This document shows, piece after piece, positions 1 to 12,300 of a stretch of DNA of 64,000 nucleotides. This DNA is from Lichenostomus cassidix (taxonomy: Eukaryota; Chordata; Aves; Passeriformes; Meliphagidae): positions 36,443,797 to 36,507,796 of the forward strand of contig CM039184.1 of NCBI GenBank assembly GCA_008360975.2, given 5' to 3'. The position numbers were made by a program, and so were the translations under genes. Position 1 is the stretch's first letter, and every line of letters starts with the position of its first letter. Under the pieces are notes generated by a model, which ran no database searches, had not been told where the DNA came from, and was given only the letters and a program-made list of their open reading frames with translations.

Positions 1-1303
1 CTGTTCTGCAAAACCAGCATGTATTTTAAGAAGGATACTATAAACACAATTTCTGCTTTCAAATAACTCCAACTCATACAGTCATGCATAAAGTGAAATT
101 TTATACAAGTCTTTACGAAAGAGCTGACATCATTAAAAAACAGGATATTTAAGAAAAATAATTTTACATTCTCAGAACTGCTTAGCTTGTCTGTCAGACC
201 CCAGGTATCTGTATGTGTACATGACTAGCTGTTTGTTGTTTATGCTATGTTAACCTCTGCAAAATTACTTTTTTCATAAGATGGTTCCATTCTATCACTT
301 TCTGCTTGTAGCTAATTACATTTTGACCGTTACTGCGTATAAAGTTTACTTTTGATAAAATAGACACTTTTTGCCTTAAAAAAAGTTCATGAGTGAGACC
401 TGTGCCTCCTTCTGTAGGGTTATCTGTAATAACAAAGTATAGATTCTTCCACACAAACCAAGATCTTACCAGTATTTGTTGGCAGAGTTTATATCTTACA
501 CACCCAAAACATCTGATAATGAATTAATTCTTTAGATTTGATACACACACTTTGAAATCACCTCATACCACAGAACTACCATCTCATCCTAAAGGAACTA
601 AACCATAAAACTCATCTGAAGCTCCAACCCAGTGCTTATATACATAGAGCACTTTCATGATATGACCAGTTAGTTGGTATAGTAGGAAGAGTCTAAAAGT
701 TGCTTTTGACCCTTCAGTGTTTATCCAGCAACAGCTGTACAAAAGGCTGAGTTATTAACTCTTCACAGATCTAGAAATACCATGAGAGAAGAAATGCTAC
801 TGTGCAGATCACTGTCATTACACATAGTCTGCTAAGGAGCTAAATATACCCAAAGTTAATTTTCAAGTTAGGTTATTCTTGTATATCAGCTTGTAGGGCA
901 CAGGATTTTAAAATGGAACAAACATATACTTGCTATGACTTTATCCATTAAGAAAGAAATTAATAAGACATTGACTTTCACAAAGTTTCAAATGCAAAGA
1001 ATATGTAAATGTTCACTTCAACACAATAAATAAAGAAACACTAGACACCACAACCTATTTACAACACAGCTCTAGTCCCTGATTGCACAGCACTTGGCTC
1101 CAAACAACTAATCAGTCCCTTTCAAATCAATGGGGCAACTGGATATGAGTAAGTGTTTACAAAATTAACGCCAAAGTTAAAAATAGCCCAGCAAATGGGA
1201 CCTTGATAATAGAATGGATCCCTTTTTCATTTAAGTTTTTAATGGTAGTAATACCATTGACTTCACTGAAAAAAAAAAAGAATTCAAATCCAAGTTATTA
1301 GGA

Positions 1304-1328
1304 TACTAATAACTGGTAGTTATTAGTA
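1304..1328. repeat. Inverted repeat, 11-base perfect arms, 3-base loop
   Basis: The left arm TACTAATAACT (1304-1314) is the exact reverse complement of AGTTATTAGTA (1318-1328), separated by GGT. It lies in ASB5 intron 1. No function is assigned; AT-rich hairpins of this size can arise by chance. Confidence 0.85.
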
Positions 1329-1474
1329 AAGAGTTATTAACTATCTGATAGGGTCTTCAATTCACTTCAAGCAAATGTAAAAGACTGCAGAGTTCTGTCC
1401 TGCATTTGGGGCTATTCAGGCTTTTAACATAGTGAATGATAGAATAATGTAATTTTTTTTATGCAAGCAGTAGA

Positions 1475-1957
1475 TGACACTAAACTGTAGATGCTGCAAC
1501 AGCCCAGAGGGAAACAATTCAAAATAGACTAGTAAAATGGAGAAATTGTCTGATACCAAGACAGCATGAAGTTAGCTGAAGGCCAGTACAAAGTACTATA
1601 CTTAGAGAGGAAAAAGAAAATGCACAGTACAGGGACTTTTTTTTTTAACATGTGGTTTACGGGCTACAGATGCTATCCATAATACTTTCCTGCTGAGGGG
1701 GCAGCATCATTCCAGGAGGTATTACACAGAGTACCATATACATGGCACATGACATAAGTGTTCCACTTGCATACAACTAATAGTTCCCCCGGTTACACTA
1801 ATAAAGTCTCAGCTGGAGCGCTCTGTTTAACATGGGAAATTAGACATCAGTAAAGATGTCTGTAAACTATATATGAACTGGCACAAGTCCAAAGGAGAGC
1901 AACTGCAGTAACTGCAGGTGCTGGATAATAAGATTTAAGAGGACAGACTAAGTTAAA
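1475..1957 (+). mobile_element. Old, degraded CR1 LINE fragment (late reverse-transcriptase region)
   Basis: Despite heavy decay, the order of remembered CR1 landmarks is kept. These are a 'gatgacactaaactg' segment, 'attcaaaatagact', 'atggagaaattgtctga', 'agtactatacttagagagga', 'catcattccaggaggtatt', 'ctcagctggagcgctctgt', and finally 'ggcacaagtccaaaggagag'. These correspond to the 3' half of ORF2 of ancient sauropsid CR1 elements. Stops and indels are frequent, so it is not coding. The fragment is antisense to ASB5 and lies in its intron 1. The subfamily cannot be assigned by eye, and the ends are approximate. Confidence 0.75.
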
Positions 1958-3080
1958 TCCTTTTTATTTTATTCTACAAAAGAAAAAAAACAGTAGAAGT
2001 AGAAAAATGCATTATGATAGTCTTTAAATTGATTAATTCTCATACATGGAGAGAAACAATCATATTTCATGTATTTCATTTGCAGAAATAAAGATTTAGG
2101 TCTGTCTTGGTGGAAGTGGGAAACAGTCTACTGATGAGAACAGTAAAAACTGCAATTGGTTGCATAAGGATGCTGCAGAAATAACTATTACTAAGCATTT
2201 TAAAAACAGGTTAGCCAAACATTTACCAGATAACTTATGTATATGTGATCCTAGAGTATTCAGTTTACCTTTCAGCTGTACACAAGAAAAGCTTTGCTCA
2301 GACATCATTTCTATAAACAAATTAATGTGGCTCATGATTAATAAAGCTTTTATAAGCAGTTTTTGGTCTTAGCTGATGCTGAACAATGATCTAGTTCCTA
2401 TATTTCAATGCCACATAAACAGTGTAATAATTTCTAATTCATTATTGTGACACTACCCACCTGTTCACATACAGTTGACATCCAAAGGATAGATGGAATG
2501 TAGACTGCTAACTTTTGAAACTGAAAATATTCCTGAGATATTAAGGAACAAAGTATGGCCTGTTTCACTACTAACATGTAGCAATCAGACCACACAAGGC
2601 AGATGACACAGGTAAAGCTTATATTTAATAGAGAACAAGTGACAAAACAGAGGAACTCAGCCTTGAAATATATGATCCCTGGGCCTCAATTCCTGAACTA
2701 ACCTCTATACCTTCAGTTTGACAAAAAGAGTTTCACCAAAACCTACTCCTCAGTACCCGAAACACCATCAATTATACAGACTTCATGAAAGAAAGGCTTA
2801 TTTTAACTCAAGGGGTCAATTTAGCAGGTATGAAATAATGCCTGTGCCTAGAGGCACATTATTTCCAAAGGTTCTTTTCCTCAAAAATATTGCACTCTGA
2901 CCTGTCCAAGCCATTGTAATAGCAATAAGTAGTTTTTTGTTATTAAAAGAGAACCTAAAATACCAGTACTAACAGAATTTTGAGTGTATTTAATCAGGTT
3001 AAAACTAGAAAATGGAGAGTAACATTTCCTCTAATTTTAATTACTTATTGAAACACTATAAACTTCAATTAGCTAATGAT

Positions 3081-3117
3081 ACATTAGGCTATTTTCTAAC
3101 ATTAGGCTATTTTTCTA
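3081..3117. repeat. 18-base tandem duplication
   Basis: The unit ACATTAGGCTATTTTCTA (3081-3098) is followed directly by a copy with one extra T (3099-3117). It looks like a recent slippage-type duplication in ASB5 intron 1. Confidence 0.85.
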
Positions 3118-4123
3118 TTTTGGAGGTTTTTGGTGTTGTTTTTTTTCTGCCACGGTTTTTCTGCTACTTGAGAAAAAACACAGAATGGACCACTAATTAA
3201 AAGGATACTCTGCATTTAATTCTATAATGTAACATTTCAAGCTGTTTCATGCTTCATGTTACTTATGGTACATCTTTTACATGTTACTTTTAACAGGATA
3301 TTGTGTTACATGGTATTATACAAACTCTACTGAAGCATCCCTATATTTCACCAACACCAACAAACCAAATCCTACAACACACTGTGAGTTCAGACACTAG
3401 CATGACTCCTTCTACAGACACAGAACTATAGTATAGAAATGTTAAAATAATAATTTTGAAATTTGCATCTCAAAGAGCAAGGATTGCTCCTTTTAATCAC
3501 AACGAATGGTTGAACAGCAGATTATGTAACACTAGCAGAACATGAGCTTACAACTGTTACAAATCCAGAACCAAACACTGCAAGCTGGACAGTGAAAAAT
3601 GAAGACACACTGATGCTGAACTGTAAAAAGCACAATTTAAGCACAAAACAGTGGCATTAGCTATTTTCTTTTAATGAACCAAGAAGAAAACTAGAAACTC
3701 TACCATATGTTTGATCCTTTAAATCAATAAAAACTTCTGCTACCTGACAAAAAGAGTAACTTGCATTAGAGTGATACATTTTCATCTTTTGCATGGGCCA
3801 GCTACTAGAATGCTTAATAATACGTCTCTTTAGGTGTAACAGATGACACTTTTGACAAATGACTGAACTACAGGTTACTGGGTTCAGCAACAGGTTACAC
3901 TGTAGATACTGCTTTACTCTCCAACCTGATGCATGTCATTCCTTTTCCTCTAGTTCTTCCCAAGTCCCTTTCCTTCTTTGCATAGCTCGTGTCTCAGTCT
4001 TCCCATAAGGAGCTTCCTTAGACCTAGCCAGCAGTTACTGGCAAAAAATTCTTGATTTCAAGTAAGGCCTTCCCCATTCTCTGCAAGTATTCCTGCCTCT
4101 GCTCCTCCTATCCTCCTGCAGTG

Positions 4124-4192
4124 AATATATACATACATATACACACCATCCCACACATATATTTCCATACACCCACAAACACACACATGCAT
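4124..4192. repeat. Imperfect CA/TA-rich low-complexity tract
   Basis: This is a run of ATACATA, ACACA and CCCACA motifs, i.e. an interrupted microsatellite. It makes the overlapping short plus-strand reading frame (4052-4273) untrustworthy as coding sequence. Confidence 0.7.
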
Positions 4193-5202
4193 AGTAGTTC
4201 AAATTATGTCATTAACAGGCTCAGATGCAAAACCCCTGGATTTCAGAGCTCATGCAGAAAACACATGATATAAATCCATCTCAAGTAAATCTTCTGCCAA
4301 GTAAGCTAATTCCTGCCTTAGGATTTAAGCCTCTCTTTCTGGTTTGCAAATTTTAACACCCACACACAAAACATGTAGCTTTCATCCCAACATTGAAGAC
4401 TGGAAAAATCTCTTGAGTTTGAAAATGTTTCAGGTCCTTTTCTGTAGTTTCTCCCTTTACATTTAACTTTGGCAATTTCTTCACATTCATGGTACCTAGG
4501 GATGAGTAGTAAAGACAGTAAGAGGTAAGACAATTCTTCCTGTTCCATTGCCTAACTCAACTTGATGCCATCCCAGAATACAAGGAACAACAATAAAGTC
4601 AAGTGAGGTAGCAGGGATCCCAAGTTCAGCAAAATCAGGGCTCAGTGATGCACCAGGATACTACACTTTAGAAGAGAGAGTGTTCTGCAATCCAGAAAAA
4701 GAATTGAATGAAAACGGTACCTCACTACAGGTGAGCTCGGGGCAACAGTTCTGCCAAAGTCCTGCTTGTGTGAACAGAGAAAAGGAATTTTCACAGGAGC
4801 TTTCAAACCCAGTAAAATTTGACCAGTTTCCACAGAGATGCCCAAAAGCTGACCCTGACAATGGGTTACTAAGGTTCCTGATCTGTGCCAAGAGACAACT
4901 TATTTAAAGAACACAAGGGCTACATCTTCTCAAATAAATTACTGTAAGAAAAAATTACCTTAATCAAGAAATAATTCTCAGAAATATCTAGACTACTTTC
5001 ACTAGAGTGGTGCCAAATAATCATAGGCCAAACATAGAAAATTTCAGCTATGCGTGGTAAGCTGGGGAACATAAGGAACAATTGGGAAAATAGTCCCAGA
5101 TTGGGAAGCATTCAGCAATCTTATTTATGTACAGGCATCTTAAGCATAGGCCTCTCTCCTAACAGAACTGTGATAACAGGCTGTGATACTTCAGTTTTAC
5201 TC

Positions 5203-5245
5203 CGAACTTACTTACTTATTATAGTAACTTACTTATTGTACTTAC
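5203..5245. repeat. Imperfect ACTT-rich tract
   Basis: Repeated ACTTACTT and ACTTATT motifs are followed by A-rich sequence up to about 5285. It is intronic low-complexity sequence. Confidence 0.55.
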
Positions 5246-5481
5246 CTATTAATCTAAAAAAACCTAAAAAAAAACCAAACCCAAAAAAGCTTACATAATC
5301 GAACAACACTCCTACAGATAATCTTTGTTACACAAAACACAGCAACAACTGCAGAAAAAAACCCCACTCACACATATCAACATACCATTTGAGAAACTAA
5401 ATAAAAATGAGGCTAGCAGATAAGTAATTACCTGAACAACAAAATACCATACTATTGCTAACATAGTATGTACAAATATAC

Positions 5482-5677
5482 CTTGTCCTTGAGGAACTCC
5501 ATAAAATTCAGCAGCTATCCTTGCTGCTTCCTTACGGTTTCCTTTCACAATGTAGAAATGACTAAGTATAGCAAGGCTGATCTTCACAAAAAGTTTAAAA
5601 CAAAAAAGTGAAAGTATAGTAAAGTAGACATTGGATAACTGCTGTGCAAAAGGGCGACTCTCTTCTATGACAGTCAT
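5482..5677 (-). CDS. ASB5: ASB5, first coding exon (ankyrin repeat and SOCS box protein 5), partial gene
   Basis: This exon encodes the first 65 residues of ASB5 plus the first base of codon 66. It starts with MTVIEESRPFAQQLSNVYFT and ends at ...EFYGVPQGQ. I recognise it as the conserved N-terminus of vertebrate ASB5, which precedes the ankyrin repeats. Residues about 19-43 form a long hydrophobic stretch, followed by a basic KGNRKEAAR segment. The exon closes at a good donor (CAAG followed by GTATAT, intron starting at 5481), so the apparent reading frame beyond 5482 is intronic. The family protein is about 329 residues, with ankyrin repeats and a C-terminal SOCS box that recruits elongin B/C and cullin-5 to ubiquitinate targets. 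Those later exons are not in the window: I searched the minus strand of 1-5480 for the expected SPLHEAA-type ankyrin start and did not find it. SPCS3 lies divergently about 11.9 kb away, matching the known amniote gene order. Confidence 0.95.
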
Positions 5678-5810
5678 TGCTGCAGCAAAACACTGCAGCC
5701 AGTGTTTGGGTCAGGCTCTCAAATGTGTTGATAAGATCATATGGCTCCAGCCATGCACTCTTGGGAACAACTGGTCCCGAGGACAGAAAATATCAGCTGG
5801 TCATGATGCC
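5678..5810 (-). other. ASB5: Inferred 5'UTR of ASB5 with three short upstream ORFs
   Basis: The extent is inferred from the TATA motif upstream and from the absence of an intervening acceptor near the ATG. Three upstream ATGs open short frames on the minus strand: 5804-5793 (ATG ACC AGC TGA), 5754-5737 (MAGAI then stop) and 5740-5711 (MILSTHLRA then stop). The second and third overlap as ATGA. No transcript evidence is available here. Confidence 0.5.
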
Positions 5811-5830
5811 TGCTGCTCAAAATATGACGA

Positions 5831-5839
5831 TTATTTATA
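5831..5839 (-). promoter_or_regulatory. ASB5: Candidate TATA box of ASB5
   Basis: On the minus strand the sequence reads TATAAATAA, a full match to the TATA consensus. It lies about 155 bases upstream of the ATG, which predicts initiation near 5805-5812 and a 5'UTR of about 130 bases. The surrounding sequence is not GC-rich, as expected for a tissue-restricted muscle gene. AT-rich DNA gives chance matches, so this is a prediction. Confidence 0.5.
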
Positions 5840-5840
5840 C

Positions 5841-8800
5841 TGTACATAGTACTGAGTTCACTACCACTCTTGCTAGCCCGGTGATATTCAAGTGGTACAG
5901 CAGGTTCCAAGATCCTAGGTCATACTTGTTCCACTTAAAAGGTCTGTTGCATTCCAAATTCTGCATTTCTAATTAATTTATTTACATGTTTAAAATATAT
6001 ATGCAAAGTATTATTATAAAACACTGCAATTAATGTACTAAACCAGGTAACTCAGATGACCTATTTTTGCTAAAATATGTTCTCCTGTTGTTAAAGTACA
6101 GTTGCTCTTTTGTGATATTTCATTTTATGTCAGACTAATATTTTTTCCTTAAAAAAAAGAACCATATATTTAAATAATTGAAATACACATTAATAAATAA
6201 ACAGAGATTTAATATGTACCAGTTTTGACAGTCTCTTACTATTTTGCTCAGGCTGTATCTAGCATACAAAAACTTTAGCACTATACAAAAAACAGTATTC
6301 AGAGCAGGTGATAAGAATCAAACATCTAGATACTTTTATGCATAAGACCTTGGAGCATCTAAAATTAAATTAATTAAAATGCAATGGTAAATTGCATGGA
6401 AAATTTCTAATAATTATGATGCACATTTCATTGTGCTGTATCATATTTCAAACCTGTGACATGAAAGGCTTTATTTGTTGGCCAGTTTTAGAGAGGGGAA
6501 TCTAAATTCCTTAGATTTCTCAAGACTAATTTGCTTTTTATACCATAAAGTTATTACTCACAGTCATCAGCACTCACACACGAGTTGTTCCATTAGTGTG
6601 AGTAATTGCTTGGTAAATTGCTGAGTTGCAACACGATACAAACTGAGGAGCTGCATGACAGAACCAGATTTCTAACTGAATTATAATCCTAAAATAAAGA
6701 ATCATGGCAGCACAAGAAAGGGTCCTGTTCTAAATTTTGTATTTAATTTTAAATTCAAAAACAGTGCCTTGAATTATACCTTAAAATTCGCTATGCGTAA
6801 TAATCCTAAACCTTTCTATTCTACCCTGGATTCTCTTGTTTGGTGATCAGAAAAAACCATTTTAGAATGTTGGCAACTGTCCATCAGAAAAAAAAGGGTA
6901 TGATCCAAATGTCACTGCATCCACAGTTCACCCCAACTTCAATGAACACCATAGCAGATATTAAGTACTATAATACAAAATCGTATTTCTGAAAGGAAAG
7001 TGGAAAAAATAAAGCGCCTCTTATCATCTGACTCTAGGAGTAATTTATTAGAGTAAGAAACTATAATGTTCTCTGGAAATTACATACAAACAAACATATA
7101 AATGAAGAAAAGGCAATGATAAAAGGAAATCTTCTTGGAAACAAATACCAAAATTTTTAACCAAAAGGAACTGAACTGTGTTTATCTTGAGAGAAAGAGG
7201 CATTAGATATTTTTCTTTGAAAAAAAATGTAATCCACTTAGAAGTCAACCACAACTAGAAAAAGCAATTAAAAAGCAGTTTACACTGTAAACTATTATTA
7301 GTCTGTAAAAAATATATGCAATTTTTAACAAAATTTCATTTATAGACATTTTCTCATCCAGCCAGAATAGGAACCACTTTCCTCATACCATTATTAGAAA
7401 CAGGAATGAGCATTTAAAATGCCAAATGAAAATCCCTTTTTATATTTGGCACATTGTTATCTGACACTGAATTGAGGTGTCATGTTTTCCACAAGTATAA
7501 AAGGCATTATGTTCTGAGCTACCACTGCCAATTTCTGTTTCAAGCATTAATAGAAATGGTATTTTCCTTAGTAACACACCTAATATTGGAATTTCTTACT
7601 TCTTCCATATTTTTACTAGTATTATTAAGCTTAACTTGATCAGTCCACAGAATTCCGCCGCCACCTTATGTACCTATTTTACAAACTTACCATGCAGAAC
7701 AAGGAGAAACCATAATTATGTTATGGAAAGCTTTTTCTTCCTTACAGTGTTTTACCTGACCCTTTTTTCCTGATGTCATACTAGGCCATCTAGTACTTGC
7801 TTTCTCATCTAGACTTCTCCCACATTTTGTTAGCTAACAAAATAGTCTTTCTTTATAGAGGCAAAAATCCAAATGGCAATTACCATAAATAACAGCCAGA
7901 GTTAGGAGTGTTGAGAATTCATCTTTCCCTTACAATACTGTTTCCTGCTTCTTATAACTGCAGTGGATAAATCACAGAAAGTAAATTTATTAATTGTTAC
8001 ATAGTTTTCTTCAAGTTGAATTTTTCTGCAAAGGTTCAACAGAAGTAAATTTAAAACTTCAATAATAAGGCTGTGTATGCATTTAGTATTTTGTAAACAT
8101 TGTTTCAAATAATGTCATGGATCTGTAAAACTGCTTTTAGGAACAACATGAAAATTGAACAGGAAGGTTATTCCTGTATCAAAACTTGCCTTCTGTCCTT
8201 TTAAAAACTTCCCTCATTAGTAATAAACTACATAAAGATGCAAAATTTCATGAAATCGTGAGGTTTCAGAATTCCAGTTCACACATACCCATCATAAGAT
8301 GGCAAAATTACTCTCATAATATTTCCTCTTTTTTTAGACTCTATGAGTCTTATATGTCAGCTGAGCTGGAAACTCTCCCAAATTGCACAGAACCAAGTTT
8401 ATTCTAATCTAAGGCTACTAAAATGCTACAGAAATTACCATTACAGCTTGTTGGCAAAGCCATGCTATGAGGAACCCAGTCATGAAAACTAAGCAATTGC
8501 TCAGAAGTTAATGCCCACACGGCATTTTGGGAGAACCAACAAGGAGTGTAAAAAAGTGGGATGTAAGTGTCCCAAATTTTCTTTTGCGTGGCAACATGAA
8601 GTAACTGCAGCACTACAGAATGATGAGAGCTTCCAAATGGAAATGCAACAGCAATATGTACCAAATATACAGTATTACAAAAATATCAAAGCACTTGAAA
8701 AGAGCAGCAGCTTAATCTCAATATTTCCCATGTAGTTTTGACTTTTGGGAGTGAAATTTCTTGGCCTTATTTACTCAATAGTAAAATGGGGAAGATAACT

Positions 8801-9299
8801 TCATTGCTGTTGAAAAACAGATATCCTTTTGAAAAGAATACTGAAATTAATAATCAGGTATCTAATAATTTTTATTTTAATATAAAATTCAGCTTACAAG
8901 TCTAAATAAAATGAAATCTTGAACATTCATGTACTTAATATCTACAAAAGAGATGGGGTGCAAAATTATTTTAGCATTTAGGGCTTTATCACAGCGCACA
9001 AGACAATGGCAACAAGCTACATTGCAGATTAAGGATATTATTACTTTTATTTTGTTTATGAAGACAGTAATACTGTGACAGACAAGTATACCACTACCTT
9101 GACATACTAGCACATTCCCAGCAAAGAAAACAAGAAAAATGTCATGATTCCTCTAATATGCTTTCCCATTTCTGGCAACTAACTATTTCAATTTTAAAAC
9201 CATTTTAAAAACTTCAAATGCTGGAATTTATGGGCTTAGAATTCCCTTTTTATGTAGCTCAATCAGTTATCATTTCTAAAGAACATAACCTGTATGCTG
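5841..9299. other. Intergenic, ASB5 side; no gene seen
   Basis: This is AT-rich unique sequence between the two divergent promoters. Apart from the motif cluster above, I see no repeat family, exon or RNA gene. All open frames are shorter than 90 codons and have no recognisable homology. Confidence 0.7.
5888..5938 (-). promoter_or_regulatory. Pair of NKX2-5-like motifs upstream of ASB5
   Basis: TCAAGTGG lies at 5888-5895 on the plus strand, and TTAAGTGG at 5938-5931 on the minus strand. Both fit the NK-homeobox consensus (T[C/T]AAGTG) and are 50-100 bases upstream of the putative TATA box. A CATTCC (MCAT/TEAD-like) motif lies just upstream, at about 5950. ASB5 is known as a muscle gene, so the cluster is plausible but unproven. 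Confidence 0.3.
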
Positions 9300-9325
9300 T
9301 ATAAACAGCAATTCTGCTGTTTATA
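9300..9325. repeat. Inverted repeat, 11-base perfect arms, 4-base loop
   Basis: TATAAACAGCA (9300-9310) and TGCTGTTTATA (9315-9325) are exact reverse complements around ATTC. Each arm contains a forkhead-like TAAACA/TGTTTA core, so it could be a paired binding site or simply a hairpin. Confidence 0.85.
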
Positions 9326-12300
9326 ATGACTATAAAGTGGTTCATTTTGAACTCCAGAGCTCAGACAAAGTCGTTTGGCCTTTAATGCTTTGCTGTGTAG
9401 CAGCCAAGTGCAGAAAGAAAGTATTTAGCGGTGGCACCTGTTTGTGCTAATTCAAACCGTCCAAAATCTAGTATACAATTTACCCTTAACCTAATGAAGT
9501 AATTTTTAGAAAAAACAAAAACTATGCACTATCATCTATGATTAATTACATAACCACATTCATAAACTATTTTATTTTGGCAATTTTACATCTATGCCTT
9601 GGAAGTCTGGTGCGCCTAATTTTCAGTAAGGCAAGACACACAAGAAAATTAACACAAATGATAGAATATTTAGTCTTTGAAGGCATTTTTTTTAACACTG
9701 AACACTATAAAACCCTTTGAAATATTATTTCTTTATAGCACATGCTGTGTCTTTACTTTCGGAAAACATACTTCCTTCGGTTTAAATTTTTTAAAGTAAT
9801 ATCTTTAAACTAGATGGCAGATGATGTAGAAGAGTAATTATATTCACAGCACAAATTCCACTACAGTAAGTCTTAATAGTTTTTTTCAGTATTTTGGAGA
9901 TGCATATTAATGTCTGAAAGTGAAAACGCTTTTTTTAAAGATAAGATATGCGATACAGTACAAGGAAATATTTTTATGACACTTCACGTGCATGTCTTTC
10001 TCCACATATAAGAGTTGGCCTAATATACACAAGAAGTTGATAGCCATCCTGGTTCTGAAACTTCTCTCTAATAGCAAGTATAACTGAAGATTATAAGATA
10101 CCAGGCAGAAGAAGGGGAACTCTTAGGTGCTTTGAAGAATTTATTATTTTATACATTATAGGCAACCAACCAGGAGAAACTTCTAAACAATGCCCTTAAA
10201 ACAGAGTGTTTAAAATAAAATCAGTAAGAAACCAAGTTCTAGTACTGAGTTTCTGATGTAAGCATACAATCCTTTATGAAGGACTCAAAGAGAAGCATGA
10301 GCTACTAAAAAGGAAATGTCTAACTCAGCATGAAAATTACCCGCTTAGTGACCAGCTGATTTGTATTTTAATAGTATATGAGATGCTAATCCTCAAAATT
10401 TTACCTGACTTATCTAAAGCTACTGAATGTTGTTTATGTCATTTCCTCCTTCATCTATGTTAAGCAAATTTTTCTACTGTTTTATATTCAAAGCATTTGA
10501 ACTGAATAAATCTAGACTCAGAGGAACGATTTTAAAATTTCCACATTATGCAAAATGTTACGTTAACATCAAATTGAAGGCCAAAAAAGGCATATATACC
10601 ATAAAACAATAAATAAATACTTCAAAAAGTATTAAACATTCTTTTCACTAGTATCATTCATAAGTTAAGGATATTATGCATTTATGCATAGGCACAGAAA
10701 ATAAACTCAAACAAGTGATATTTACCTGACAGCTAAAAGAAATTCAGAAGCTGGAGTGACTGGAAAACATCAAAGAGCTGACGTGTCTTTTCCAAACAGG
10801 AACTCAAGACCATTAGCACAACCCAAATACTACTCTTCATAAAATATGAAGAGAAGAGGTGGCCGAAGTACAAACTTTGTGCTACTGTTTTGGGGGAATG
10901 AAAAGACAAAAAGTGAGAGAATAAAAACGTTGGTACAGAAAAGATGAAACTTGGTTCAGATCTGAACTACTATCTGTAAGAATTCTAAAGACTTACTTGA
11001 GCATCATGACAAAGCCATATTATCAGCACAAAAACCTGAGAATTGTGTTGCCAATTGAAACAAACACAACACAAATGAATGGCCCACATCTCCTTTTTAC
11101 AGCTTTTCTTCCTGAACGCCATGTCTATCCAGGATCTACACAAACCATGCAGCATGAAGTTATAACTCATACCCAAAGTTACGTTTCATTCAGGTTTTGG
11201 CAGTTCTCATAATTCCTGCTAATATCCCGATTATTCAACCAAAGTCTTTAACCAAAAGTCTATTTCAAAATGCAATGCACTGACATGTTTAATGGCACAA
11301 TAGGGAAAAATGAGGGTGTCTTAAAAAACACTTCTCCTAGTCACGTTCTGGCTTTCGACACCCATTCTACTAGACAGCTATCCATTTATACACCATTTGT
11401 CTTCTCCAATAATAATTTGAAAAACAACAGTTCCTTTAAAAAAGCTTTAATGCACAAAAATTTCTCTTATAAAAGTTTTGTTACATATATACTTTCTGTC
11501 TGTACTTTGGTGTAGCACATTATTTCTATCAGCTCTCAAACTTCTCTAGAAAGTTCAAATTTATGCCTTTGGGTGGTACAGTAGCATTTTTTTTCCTCCA
11601 GTGTATTAAAATCACTGGTCTGATACAGTTTATGCTCTATACAAATCAAGTTATTCTGGCACATGAATGATGCAAACTTTCATTTATAATATAATAAAAA
11701 AATTGGTTATACTACTGCTATCTCTAAATGAATTTAAAATTATTTAATTGAGGTGTTTTGCCTTTCCTGTTTGTTGAAAATACTACTCCTATCTCAGAAC
11801 CTAATTCTAGTATACAGACTAGTATGTCTGGATTTCCAGAGAATGGAATTACTGGTCAAGGATTAAATGTCAATCAGTATCTCTACACATAACAGACATT
11901 CTCCATATGACATGTATTTAAAAGCATGAAAAGTAACTCAGATATTTAAGTGACTATGAAATTCTAGTTTTCTAACTTTCTCAGTTCTTTAAAAAACAAC
12001 ATAGTAATCTTAAATCTGTATCCCTTTGTTATACACCACTGGATAGCTGTTTTTGGTAATGCAGATAGATGCTCCTTCAACTACAAATCCGTTATCAACC
12101 AATCCTGCTATCAGCCATATTTATCAGCATGCTTGATCTGCTTAACCAGTCCATCTAAGAACTGACAGCAAAGTTCTACCCAGAAGGGAAACAGGTATGA
12201 CCAACATGCTTACAAGTGAACTCAATCTGAGTCTGCTAGAAGCATAGTAAGTTCATCTACAGTATTTGTTGCAGTCCTCTTTGGATACCTAACATAACTA

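Larger units (their letters stand above)
1..5481 (-). other. ASB5: ASB5 intron 1 (5' part; continues beyond the window)
   Basis: The intron begins with a U2-type donor (GTATAT on the minus strand) at 5481 and has no acceptor that joins to a recognisable ankyrin exon within the window. It is AT-rich. Identifiable contents are an old CR1 fragment (about 1475-1957), a hairpin at 1304-1328, an 18-base tandem duplication at 3081-3117, a CA/TA-rich tract at 4124-4192 and an ACTT-rich stretch at 5203-5245. Short open frames on either strand show no known domains. Confidence 0.85.

Noticed and set aside
1..5400. Search for ASB5 exon 2 (ankyrin start) on the minus strand
   Set aside because: No segment encoding the expected SPLHEAA-like motif after an acceptor was found; it presumably lies beyond the left edge.
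5312..5481. Continuation of the ASB5 frame past residue 65
   Set aside because: A good donor occurs exactly where the family protein would continue with the ankyrin region. The residues after it do not match ASB5.
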